This document shows, one piece after another, positions 56,433 to 64,000 of a DNA stretch of 64,000 nucleotides. The notes under the pieces were generated by a model that saw only the letters and a list, made by a program, of their open reading frames with translations, was not told the DNA's origin and made no database searches. The position numbers were made by a program, and so were the translations under genes. The stretch's first letter is position 1; every line of letters starts with the position of its first letter. This DNA comes from Methylomonas paludis (GTDB taxonomy: Bacteria > Pseudomonadota > Gammaproteobacteria > Methylococcales > Methylomonadaceae): positions 2,046,001-2,110,000 of the forward strand of contig NZ_CP073754.1 of NCBI RefSeq assembly GCF_018734325.1. The letters run 5' to 3'.

Positions 56433-56516
56433 TGGTAATCCCCAAAATAATATCGATGGGAAATTCTGACATGGTAGGCTGGGGGGTGGGAATTACGCGG
56501 AAAATTGAGCGCTTAC

Positions 56517-57203
56517 TCTTTACAGGGTAATTGGCGTGAAGAACATTTGTTTGCGCTTAAACAAGCGGTTGACTTGTATGACAATTATACTGAAAAATTA
56601 GAGGAGTGCGACCTGAAATTGGAAGAAATGCTCCAAGAATTGGCTAAATATTCCCATGAGCCGCAAGCCATAACGCGTCGCAGTCGAAACAAAAATGCGC
56701 CGCAATTTGATTTGCGTCTTCACCTGTTTAGATTATGTGGCGTCGATCTAACACGGATTGATGGCATTGACGTCACTACCGCGTTTACGGTACTTTCCGA
56801 AGTCGGGGCTGACATGTCGCGATTTAAAAATGTTAAACATTTTACATCCTGGTTGGGTTTATGTCCGGGTACTAAAATATCAGGCGGCAAAGTATTGTCT
56901 GGCAAGTCCAAGCGCACGGCTAACCGTGCTGCTCAAGCCTTAAGGTTGGCGGCGGTTAACTTACGCGCCAGTCAATCTGCGTTGGGAGCCTATTACCGTA
57001 GACTCTGTGCTCGTATGGATAAACCACGCGCGATCACCGCCTGCGCCCATAAGTTGGCGCGCTTAATTTATGCGCTATTGACTAAGGGGGAAGAATTCGT
57101 GGACAAAGGTCAACAATATTATGAAGAACGCTATCGTCAACGGGTGGTGAATTCGCTGAATAAACGCGCCGAACAATTGGGCATGAAACTGGTTTCCGCA
57201 TAA
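56517..57203 (+). pseudogene. IS110-family transposase, C-terminal fragment
   Basis: From the IS66 edge the frame reads SLQGNWREEHLFALKQAVDL and then the Transposase_20 part (IDGIDVTTAFTVLSEVGADM, FTSWLGLCPGTKISGGKVLS, TANRAAQALRLAAVNL) to a normal end (AEQLGMKLVSA). The N-terminal catalytic DEDD half is missing and is not on the other side of IS66, so a deletion accompanied or followed the insertion. The ORF start TTG lies in the IS66 end and is not genuine. Confidence 0.85.
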
Positions 57204-57225
57204 TAAAAAAAATAACACAACATAA

Positions 57226-57831
57226 TCAATTGGTTGTGATTTGTTTCTTGAGAGGTTCTGGTCTAAATACGTGAGCTGCTTCGTCAAAGAAAAAATATAT
57301 CCTTTCAATTGAATTCTCATTACATATATTCTCGATTGCTTCTTTAACATCTTCTATGTCTGGTAGAGATGATATATCAACGCTTGATTGACCTTTATAT
57401 GATTCCTCGAATATCTTGACAATTTCTTTAAGGTTGCTTTCTATTAAATCAGGATTATCACTTTCGTCGTTACTAAGCAGCCCCGCAGAATAATCAGAAA
57501 CAGTTATACCCTTTTTGCGTAGTTTATTTGTCAGAGCCTTAAGGGTTTTTGCAAGCATCCAATGATAAAACTGGAGCCCATCATCAGTATTTATAAGTGA
57601 GCTTTTATTGAATGCGACGAAAACGGGGATGAAATTAGGGTTTTCCTCTTCAATTTCAATCTCTGAGACTTTCATCAGAAATGATTTTCCAGTTCCTCGT
57701 GATCCTTCAAGAAGACAGGGCTCAGATGACTTAAGTGCTTGTATAAGATTAATATCCTGCGAGTTTACAACAGACAATCTTTTTATATCTGATTGTTTTA
57801 TACTTTCTGTGCGCAAATAAAATTCAGCCAT
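57226..57831 (-). pseudogene. P-loop ATPase, 5' fragment interrupted by IS110
   Basis: The 201 codons carry Walker A LEGSRGTGKSFLMK (about 41-54) and, at the end, the Walker B-like stretch YFFFDEAAHVFRPE. Such proteins (ORC/CDC6-like or Sll1717-like ATPases) continue for a further 200-400 residues. Here the frame changes to ITTN and stops at the edge of the IS110 remnant. The gene starts two bases after the one at 57834-58358, so both formed an operon. Its lost end may be the fragment at 53759-54007. Confidence 0.7.
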
Positions 57832-57833
57832 AA

Positions 57834-58358
57834 CTACCCTTTAGGACCTCCAAAATAAACCCTTACATATTCTATATGTTTCATTTCCTCAGGAATAAAC
57901 TCTAATGTTTCCAATGTTGACTCAGGGAATGATTTTAAATAGCGACAACTTAAAACAAACAAAATAACTTCCGATACCTCGTTCACCCTGTCAAAATATG
58001 TTTTCAGTCTTTCTTTATTAAAAGACAATTCAATCTCTGAGCTTTTCCATGTTTCATGGTTTCCATGAACAAACTCTGATAGTTTTCTATAAGTCTGTTT
58101 AGCCTTTGTTCTGTAAGCAGCAACATCTTTTTGAAATTCTTCGAAAAATGCTTTTGCGAATCGGGAAGAAATAACTCCATTATCGTCATCTATAAGCAAG
58201 GACCACTTAATATCACTACGGCCATCTAGCCATTCATGCAATTCGAGTTTGTGAGCTGAGAAATAGGCTGCTGCTAAGCCCATTTCTAAAGCTAGTCTAA
58301 GTGATACAAATGCTTGTCTATACATTCCGCAACAGGCACTTAATGTAGCAGATTCCAA
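57834..58358 (-). pseudogene. HEPN-like protein fragment, 5' end lost at an IS edge
   Basis: The 174 codons (AFVSLRLALEMGLAAAYFSA, RKLSEFVHGNHETW, EVSEVILFVLSCRYL) are all-helical and resemble HEPN or Abi-type domains; that is a weak assignment. The frame opens only with TTG inside gcgcaattgg, next to gcgcttac, which looks like an IS66-type end (complement gtaagcgcgcaatt). The true N-terminus is therefore missing. Pairing with a P-loop ATPase recalls two-gene defence systems. Confidence 0.5.
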
Positions 58359-58377
58359 TTGCGCGCTTACTGTTTTG

Positions 58378-60065
58378 GGCTACCCACTTAAACCGGGACA
58401 AAATCAAGCGTTCGCCGCACAGTCCTGTATCATGAGTTAATGACTAAAAAAACAAAACGACACAAGGAATCCGTGCAACGAACCGCTCGATTATCAATGA
58501 ACTGGTAGCCCGTGGCAAGAAAAGTCTTAGACAATTGGCGGTGCTGGTCAATCGATCCAAAAGTAGCGTCCATCGGCACCAAAAAGCGCAAGCCCGACGC
58601 CATCAATATCCCGAATCTGCCCTATGGGAAACCGAAGCAGGCGAAGCCTGGTTGAAACTATTGATGGTTGCGGTTCTGTACAGTTTTGGCATGGAGTGCC
58701 ATGTTGGAGCCGACAAGTTGTCGCGATTTTTCAAGCTGATTCGCATTGACACGCATGTGGGCATATCTTCATCGGCATTGCGTCAGCAATTGAGCCGGAT
58801 GGAAAGCCTGTTACCCGTATTTCAGCAGCGTTGTGAAAGCGGCGTTTCAGCTCAAACACGTTCAGCCGTAGTCGCCATGGATGAAACATTTTTTGGTGAT
58901 TTTCTCATCCTGGTGCTGATGGACTTGTCGTCCGGTTATTTGATTCTGGAAGACATCAGCCATGACCGTCGCTTCGATACTTGGTTTGAGAAAGCGATAC
59001 CGCGCCTAAAAGAGTTGGGTATTGACGTCAACCACGCCGTCAGCGACCGAGCCAAAGCCTTGATCAAACTGGCTATTACCGGGTTTGACTGTCAATCAGG
59101 TGCCGATATTTTTCATGCACAGCAGGATGTCAGCAAATGGTTGGGTGCAACGCTGGGAAGGCGGCACGAACAAGCGAAAACTCAACTGGAAACGGCTGAG
59201 GCGCTATTGAAAAAGAAACCGGACAACAACCTCGCCGAATTGGTGCAGGTCGTTGATGCAGAACGAGCCTATAAACAGATACAGGAAACACGCGCCGATT
59301 ATCACGAAAATCTGGCCAGCATTGCCGAAGATGTTCATCCGTTTTCGTTAGAAACCCAGAAAATCAATCGGGCGGAACAGGTGACTTTCAGTCTGGAAAA
59401 ACGCGCTCAGGCGTTTGAAAAAATCGCGCAATCGCAATCTATTGCTGACATAAAACAGACCATAAATAAGTTTCGTAATCAATTGAATGACTTAGCGTCC
59501 AATGTAGAAACCTGGTGGCTATGGGTCATGGAAATTCTAGCCGGTCTTTCGGTGGATGAGGCAACGCACTACTGGCTGATTCATGCCCTGTTACCAACGG
59601 TGTACTGGCATCAGCAACTGCTCAAAACCCAAAACCCCAGGCAAAGGGAAAAATACCGTCAGGCTTGGCAGCAAGCCGCGCAGCATTTACAGACTGATGC
59701 TTTCACAGCAACCCTGTCGGAAAGCGAATTGCAACGCTGGTTGGAATGGGCAGAGTGGATGGCGCGGAACTTTCATCGCAGTTCTTCCGCCGTCGAGGGG
59801 CGTAATGGTTATCTGTCGCAGATGTATCACAATGGCCGTGGCTTGACCGAAAAACGCCTGAGGGCATTGACAGTGATTCATAACTACGGACTCAAACGGA
59901 CTGATGGAACAACAGCGGCAATGCGCTTGTTTGGTCAAACGTTTCCTGATTTGTTTTTATGGTTGGTTGCTGAAATGGGCGAGCTTCCGCTGCCAAGAAA
60001 GGGGCGGGAGCGGACTATTCATAACCCATTGTTTTTGAAAACTGTCCCGGCTTAAGTTGGAAGCC
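58378..60065 (+). mobile_element. Insertion sequence with DUF6399-type transposase
   Basis: The ends are imperfect inverted repeats: ggctacccacttaaaccggg at the left, and the complement of the right end reads ggcttccaacttaagccggg. Length is 1688 bp with one gene. No clear target duplication is visible. Confidence 0.8.
58535..60055 (+). CDS. Putative transposase, DUF6399 type
   Basis: The 506 residues from TTG 58535 include VAMDETFFGDFLILVLMDL (acidic pair near an early position), HAVSDRAKALIKLAI, and the family C-terminus NFHRSSSAVEGRNGYLSQMY and RALTVIHNYGLKRTDGTTAA, which fits a DDE-like nuclease. The N-terminus is unclear: the same frame is open back to 58448 without ATG (NRSIINELVARGKKSLRQL), while an ATG at 58440 lies in another frame. 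A -1 shift on the seven-A run at 58446-58452 would join them. It is the only gene of the element. Confidence 0.8.
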   Translation: MAVLVNRSKSSVHRHQKAQARRHQYPESALWETEAGEAWLKLLMVAVLYSFGMECHVGADKLSRFFKLIRIDTHVGISSSALRQQLSRMESLLPVFQQRCESGVSAQTRSAVVAMDETFFGDFLILVLMDLSSGYLILEDISHDRRFDTWFEKAIPRLKELGIDVNHAVSDRAKALIKLAITGFDCQSGADIFHAQQDVSKWLGATLGRRHEQAKTQLETAEALLKKKPDNNLAELVQVVDAERAYKQIQETRADYHENLASIAEDVHPFSLETQKINRAEQVTFSLEKRAQAFEKIAQSQSIADIKQTINKFRNQLNDLASNVETWWLWVMEILAGLSVDEATHYWLIHALLPTVYWHQQLLKTQNPRQREKYRQAWQQAAQHLQTDAFTATLSESELQRWLEWAEWMARNFHRSSSAVEGRNGYLSQMYHNGRGLTEKRLRALTVIHNYGLKRTDGTTAAMRLFGQTFPDLFLWLVAEMGELPLPRKGRERTIHNPLFLKTVPA

Positions 60066-60088
60066 GAGTTAGTAAAACATTCATCCAA

Positions 60089-60337
60089 TCAAGCAATAGG
60101 CTTACCGTTTTGCCATAATTCATATTCGCTAATATCAATATCTTCATTCCAAACAACAGCGTAACCAGTCGGGTCAATTTTACAGGTCTTAAAAAATACC
60201 GGATTTTGCAATGGTGCAAACATTTCATTTTTCAGTAACTTAGCTACGTCATATTCCCTTTTTTCCTGATTGTCGAATTCAACCAGTAACATGTAAGGGG
60301 GTTTGGTAGAAACTGTCGATATTTTTGGATATTTCAT
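60089..60337 (-). CDS. DUF2442-family protein
   Basis: The 82-residue protein has the family layout: a short strand pair (YMLLVEFDNQEKREYDVAKL), PLQNPVFFKTCKIDPTGYAV and VVWNEDIDISEYELW. DUF2442 proteins often sit with DUF4160 or toxin-like genes; function is unknown. It begins 6 bases after the stop of an Rpn pseudogene on the same strand. Confidence 0.85.
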   Translation of the reverse strand: MKYPKISTVSTKPPYMLLVEFDNQEKREYDVAKLLKNEMFAPLQNPVFFKTCKIDPTGYAVVWNEDIDISEYELWQNGKPIA

Positions 60338-60343
60338 TATCTT

Positions 60344-60770
60344 CTACTTTAAGGCTGGAAGTTTATTAAATTCCTGTTTTTCCCACATGGCTAACAGCTC
60401 AGTTTGGTATAAAGTCGCCCATTCCAAAACTAATTTTCTTGCCCTATCCGGCAAATCACCTTCGAACATTTCCAGACAGTTTATATCAAACAAACTATTG
60501 AATTCACCGTAAACAGCATGAAAATGCAGCAGATGCTACTTAGTCAGTTTTTCACTGCGAATCAAATCCTGATAAAGTAAAGCAAGATATCCCAGAATCC
60601 GCACAGCCATAAAATGATCAATACTGGATTGAAACTCCAGCAGCAGATAAACATACAGCTAGTCATCCCCACAGCGGATGCGCCAAATCAAATCATCTTC
60701 GCGATCACGTTAATCATCGGTAAGGCATGACAACAGGATATGCTCTGTTAAGCATCAATCAGGCAAATGT
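60344..60770 (-). pseudogene. Rpn-family (YhgA-like) recombination-promoting nuclease, decayed
   Basis: In one minus-strand frame the sequence reads RDREDDLIWRIRCGDD, stop, LYVYLLLEFQSSIDHFMAVR and ILGYLALLYQDLIRSEKLTK, stop, then VYGEFNSLFDINCLEMFEGD and a typical end LLAMWEKQEFNKLPALK. At least four in-frame stops lie in the stretch. LLEFQS is the family's PD-(D/E)XK motif region. The gene is dead, and its N-terminal third is not traceable. Confidence 0.8.
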
Positions 60771-60816
60771 CAGCGCCAGAAAACCATGCTTGGCGTTCTG
60801 GCCTGACGGCTTAACT

Positions 60817-61149
60817 TTACAGCGTTTTATACAAAGCAATCGCTTTGTTCAATTCTTCGGTCGATTTAGCCACATCGCCTCTTTTTGACAGAATTTGGCC
60901 TTGAATGATTTCGGCGTTGGCTTCTTTGAGTAATTTGGCGTCGCCTGTCAGTTGCTCGGACAAGGCCCGTGCTGCTTTCAAATGGATTTGAGCATTGTTA
61001 AAATCACTTTTGCTGATTTCGACTAAGGCTTTTTCAATATGACCGATGGTTTCGGTAACGTTAGCTTCTGCGGCGCCAGCAATAGTGCTGGTAAAAGCTA
61101 AAACGATAACCGCAATCATGCTTAAGGTAGTTTTTTTAATGGAATTCAT
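60817..61149 (-). CDS. Small exported helical protein
   Basis: Starting at ATG 61149 the 110 residues show a signal peptide (KKTTLSMIAVIVLAFTSTIA, cut near AGA|AEA), then two helical hairpins (IGHIEKALVEISKSDFNNAQ, AEIIQGQILSKRGDVAKSTE). The pattern resembles TPR-like or SmbP-like small periplasmic proteins, but the His residues of SmbP are few. The ribosome site is poor (aagg about 14 bases upstream). Confidence 0.6.
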   Translation of the reverse strand: MNSIKKTTLSMIAVIVLAFTSTIAGAAEANVTETIGHIEKALVEISKSDFNNAQIHLKAARALSEQLTGDAKLLKEANAEIIQGQILSKRGDVAKSTEELNKAIALYKTL

Positions 61150-61389
61150 GATGTTGAAACAATCCTTGGATTTAGTAGATATGAGTTGTGGAAACAAAAG
61201 CCTCCGCAGACATCATATACGCATTATCAAATCACCATCGGTATTTCGTACTTGGCTACTCAGGAATAGCTAAATTTTAATCGGTGTAGCGGCTGCAGAC
61301 TTTAAAATCAGCCTACCCAACACTATATTAAGCTTGCACTTTTCGCCCTTGCGATTAGGCATTACCGGGAATTTATTCTGACTATTTCT

Positions 61390-62755
61390 ATGCAAGCTTT
61401 GGCCTTTGTGGATTTGGAAACCACTGGGGCTTCCAGTACTAAAGTACCGTATCACGGAAATTGGCATCGTGCTGGTGGATGAGACCGGGGTGCGTGAATG
61501 GAGCCGGTTAGTCCAACCCCAAACCCGGATTCCACTGTTTATAGAACAACTCACCGGCATCAGTAATGAGATGGTCGCCGGTGCCCCACTGTTTGCCGAA
61601 ATTGCCGAAGAAGTGCAACAGTTACTGCAAGGCCGGCTGTTTATTGCCCATAACGCCCGGTTTGATTACAGTTTTCTGAAAAACGAATTCAAGCGCTTGG
61701 GTATGGCATTTCAGCCCACGGTTTTGTGTACGGTTAAATTGTCCAGAACCTTGTATCCGCACTATCGGCAACATAATCTGGATAGTTTGATCGAGCGGCA
61801 TCAGTTACAGACTAAGGAACGACACCGGGCTTTGGCCGATGCTCAATCCATTCATCAGTTCTGGATGCATATAAACCGGGATTTTCCGGCGCAGGGTTTG
61901 CTGGATACCGTACAGAAACTGATTAACCGTTCCAGTTTGCCGTCACAGTTAGACCCAATGCTGATTTATGATTTGCCCGAAGCACCTGGAGTGTATTTGT
62001 TTTTTGGCGAGAATGATTTACCGCTGTATATCGGCAAAAGCATCAATATCCGGCAACGAGTGCTGGCGCATTTTTCTGCCGATCACCGCCACAACAAGGA
62101 AATGAGTTTATCGCAGCAATTGCGCCGTATCGAATGGCAGGAAACCGCAGGCGAACTGGGCGCTTTATTAACTGAAGCTCGCTTGATCAAGACTATGCAG
62201 CCCACCCATAACCAGCGCTTACGCCGTAAAAATGCGCTATGTGCTTGGCAGTTGCAGCAAGAACAAACCCATGTATCCCCTACCCTGATCTGGGCTGATG
62301 ATTTGGATTTTGGTGCACAGCAGAATTTATACGGTTTGTATCACAGTGTGCGTGAGGCCCACAAAGCATTGCGGAGTCTGGCCGATCAACACCAACTGTG
62401 TTTAGCTGTCTTGGGTTTGGAAAAGGTGGTGCAAGGCCGGCCTTGTTTTGGCCATCAAATCAAAAAATGCCGGGGAGCTTGTATGGGTTTGGAACCCCCC
62501 TTACAACACGCTATGCGTTTGCAAATCGCTATGCAAAAATTAAAGCTGGCAGTCTGGCCGTATCCGGGCGCCATAGGCATCCCGGAAGCGGAAGAACTGC
62601 ATGTGTTTGATCACTGGTGTTATTTAGGTACGGCTCGTGATCAGACGGAAATTGATGAGCTATTAGCCACGGGCCGACCAGTATTTGATAAAGATACTTA
62701 TTTGATCGTCAGTAAGGCGTTGAAAAAAGCCCATGGTGTGATACTAATCAAGTAA
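61390..62755 (+). CDS. DEDDh exonuclease-GIY-YIG nuclease fusion, frameshifted near the start
   Basis: The protein joins a DnaQ-like 3'-5' exonuclease to a UvrC-like GIY-YIG domain. The ATG at 61390 gives MQALAFVDLETTGASSTK with the first exonuclease motif DLETTG. The other frame takes over at RITEIGIVLVDETG and runs to 62755. Removing the T at 61445 restores ...STKDRITEIGIV, the family sequence. Later motifs are intact: FIAHNARFDYSFLKNEF, HRALADAQ and PGVYLFFGENDLPLYIGKS. So the gene is either inactivated recently or contains a base-call error. Confidence 0.85.
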
Positions 62756-62782
62756 ACCGGAGCTATACTGTTAATCTAGCGA

Positions 62783-62925
62783 CTAGTGGTTGACCAACAG
62801 TACTTTGACGGCAGCGCTATGATGATATGACGACTGTGGATGCGCATGGTTCGCGATTGATGCGCATCACTGCGTTCAGCGCATCCTACGTCGGATCCGT
62901 CTAAATAAGATTGGTCGACTAATAG
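62783..62925. repeat. MITE-like element, full copy
   Basis: 143 bp from ctagtggttgaccaac to ggtcgactaatag. The outer ends (about 29 bp) are imperfect inverted repeats. Internally gatgcgcat and atgcgcatc form a hairpin around ggttcgcgattg. It is the best-kept copy of the family in the window and lies between two convergent genes. Confidence 0.85.
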
Positions 62926-62931
62926 TTATCG

Positions 62932-63573
62932 CTATATCACATCTCCACCCACATAAGGATTGCTACGCATTTCTGCACCAAAGGTGGACATAGGCCCATG
63001 ACCAGGTATAAACGCTACATCTTTGCCCAAAGGCCAAAGTTTTTCTCTGATTGAGTTCAGTAAAGTCTGATGATCGCCTTGGGGGAAATCTGTACGGCCA
63101 ATTGAGCCTTTGAATAACACATCCCCAACCAGCGCCAAACGCTGAGTTTCACTAAAAAACACCACATGGCCAGGGGTGTGGCCCGGACAATGGATTACCT
63201 GCAATACTTCTTCCCCAACCTGAACGGTATCACCATCATTGAGCCATCGATCCGGGGTAAACACAGCAGAATAAGGAAAACCAAAATACTCGCATTGTTC
63301 CGGCAAGGATTGTATCCAAAAATCATCGGCCTGATTTGGCCCGTAAATCGGCAATGCCAATAGTTCAGCCAGTTCGGCTACGCCCCCTACATGATCTAGA
63401 TGACCGTGAGTGATTAAAATAGACTCAAGCTCCACTCCTTCCTGTTTAACTTTGCTCAATAGTTTAGGAATATCCCCACCGGGATCGACTAATGCGGCTT
63501 TATTGGTCTGTTCGCAAATTAATAATGTACAATTTTGCTGGTACGAAGTAACGGTAATAATAGAAAAACGCAT
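62932..63573 (-). CDS. Metallo-beta-lactamase-fold hydrolase (YcbL / glyoxalase II-like)
   Basis: The 213 residues carry the metal motif THGHLDHVGG (His56, His58, Asp60, His61), CPGHTPGHVVF, GDVLFKGSIGRTDFPQGD and FIPGHGPMSTFG. Length and motif set match the short YcbL group, which acts on glutathione thioesters such as lactoylglutathione. No obvious operon partner. The start at 63573 follows an AT-rich promoter-like region. Confidence 0.9.
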   Translation of the reverse strand: MRFSIITVTSYQQNCTLLICEQTNKAALVDPGGDIPKLLSKVKQEGVELESILITHGHLDHVGGVAELAELLALPIYGPNQADDFWIQSLPEQCEYFGFPYSAVFTPDRWLNDGDTVQVGEEVLQVIHCPGHTPGHVVFFSETQRLALVGDVLFKGSIGRTDFPQGDHQTLLNSIREKLWPLGKDVAFIPGHGPMSTFGAEMRSNPYVGGDVI

Positions 63574-63802
63574 AAAATAATTTATCTGAAGTTTCCCAAA
63601 AATTTGTAGATTGTTAGAAGGCTTTGCGAGTGTTTATAAAGAATTGCTTTTGATGTTAGGCGCTTGTCGACTAATCATATACGTTAGACATTAATTGTTT
63701 ATTTTCCTTAAAAAACAATACTTTGATAGTGAATGAGATCAAGTTTTACTGTATAATGAAAGTTCCTAACGCTTTGATTAGACAAATAAAAAGACCTCAT
63801 TC

Positions 63803-63895
63803 ATGTTCATTTTACGCGATATAACACAACCCTTACAAGCCCAATTTAGCCACTCTGAACTAGGCAAAGAGCGGTCCTCATTATTCATCCGCTGA
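63803..63895 (+). pseudogene. Transposase N-terminal remnant
   Basis: The frame MFILRDITQPLQAQFSHSEL, then GKERSSLFIR, resembles the beginning of IS4-like transposases (LRDIT...QF.HS..G.ER). It stops after 30 codons where a different, structured sequence begins, so only a remnant is left. The family call is from memory and uncertain. Confidence 0.45.
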
Positions 63896-63991
63896 AAATC
63901 TTGGAAGCGGAACGTAAGTGGAGCGAAGATTTTTAGTCCCCGATAGGCGTAGCGCCGGGCGGGTTTTCGAAGCGAAGCGGAGAAAACCTGC
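63895..63991. repeat. Two nested hairpins at the window end
   Basis: aaaatctt / aagatttt (63895-63902 and 63926-63933), then gcgggttttc / gaaaacctgc (63959-63968 and 63982-63991, one G-T pair). The arms and aagcgaagcgg loops suggest the border of an IS200/IS605-like or other element continuing out of the window. Confidence 0.4.
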
Positions 63992-64000
63992 AAGGCATCG

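Larger units (their letters stand above)
54008..56516 (-). mobile_element. IS66-family insertion sequence, complete
   Basis: The ends are gtaagcgcttaataaagcg on the left and the complement of gtaagcgctcaattttcc on the right, the typical IS66 termini. Length is 2509 bp with three genes in the order tnpA, tnpB, tnpC on the minus strand. Flanking 8-mers are tctttaat and tctttaca, a 6 of 8 match, so the target duplication is imperfect or the flank was changed after insertion. On the right it lies inside an IS110-family gene. Confidence 0.9.

Noticed and set aside
60338-60530. 69-codon plus-strand frame at 60303-60512
   Set aside because: It is antisense to the Rpn pseudogene, which explains the sequence better.

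Overview
The window looks like chromosome of a gammaproteobacterium of moderate GC content. The housekeeping order (smc-zipA, lepA-lepB-rnc-era-recO, tsaB-yoaA, hslVU, ubiE-ubiJ-ubiB, purEK) fits Gammaproteobacteria. The PEP-CTERM-type tail ending in a VPxPAxVWLF sequence and the style of the secreted proteins suggest a Methylococcales-like environmental bacterium; that last step is inference.

Layout. 0-2.8 kb: the 3' end of a malic enzyme, a small unknown protein and a KfrA-type coiled-coil DNA-binding protein. 2.8-21.4 kb: a two-partner secretion (TPS) locus, all on the minus strand. It holds a 3574-residue filamentous-haemagglutinin-like exoprotein, a DUF2341/LamG/ExbB fusion, ExbD, a TonB-like protein, a putative porin, a periplasmic coiled-coil protein and the ShlB/FhaC-type transporter. 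21.4-26.6 kb: repeats and hairpins, then a PEP-CTERM protein co-transcribed with a large exported substrate-binding-like protein, a small His-rich exported protein and a 128-bp tandem repeat array. 26.7-35.8 kb: recO, era, rnc, lepB, lepA, zipA and smc on the minus strand. 36-53.5 kb: purEK, a WecG/TagA glycosyltransferase, tsaB, a YoaA/DinG helicase, a TPR lipoprotein, a small esterase, putA, hslVU, a DUF971 gene and ubiE-ubiJ-ubiB. 53.7-61 kb: an insertion-sequence scrapyard (complete IS66 element, IS110 remnant, a DUF6399-type element) that has broken an older ATPase operon, plus a decayed Rpn nuclease. 61-64 kb: a frameshifted exonuclease/GIY-YIG gene, a metallo-beta-lactamase-fold hydrolase and a transposase remnant.

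How things work together. The TPS locus looks like a self-contained surface-adhesin export module with its own proton-driven Ton/ExbBD motor and an outer-membrane porin. Three minus-strand genes or operons (the ExbB-fusion operon, the PEP-CTERM operon and the glycosyltransferase) are each preceded by a GG-N10-GC sigma-54-type promoter with an upstream copy of a shared ctgttgatatat element. In two cases the spacing is almost identical (82 and 83 bp). I infer one RpoN-dependent regulon linking surface-protein secretion, PEP-CTERM sorting and polysaccharide synthesis.

Repeats. A MITE-like element of about 140 bp with inverted ends recurs at 10.0-10.4, 36.6, 40.6 and 62.8 kb. A second dispersed repeat flanks the PEP-CTERM region at 21.6 and 26.5 kb. 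I saw no rRNA, tRNA or CRISPR array.
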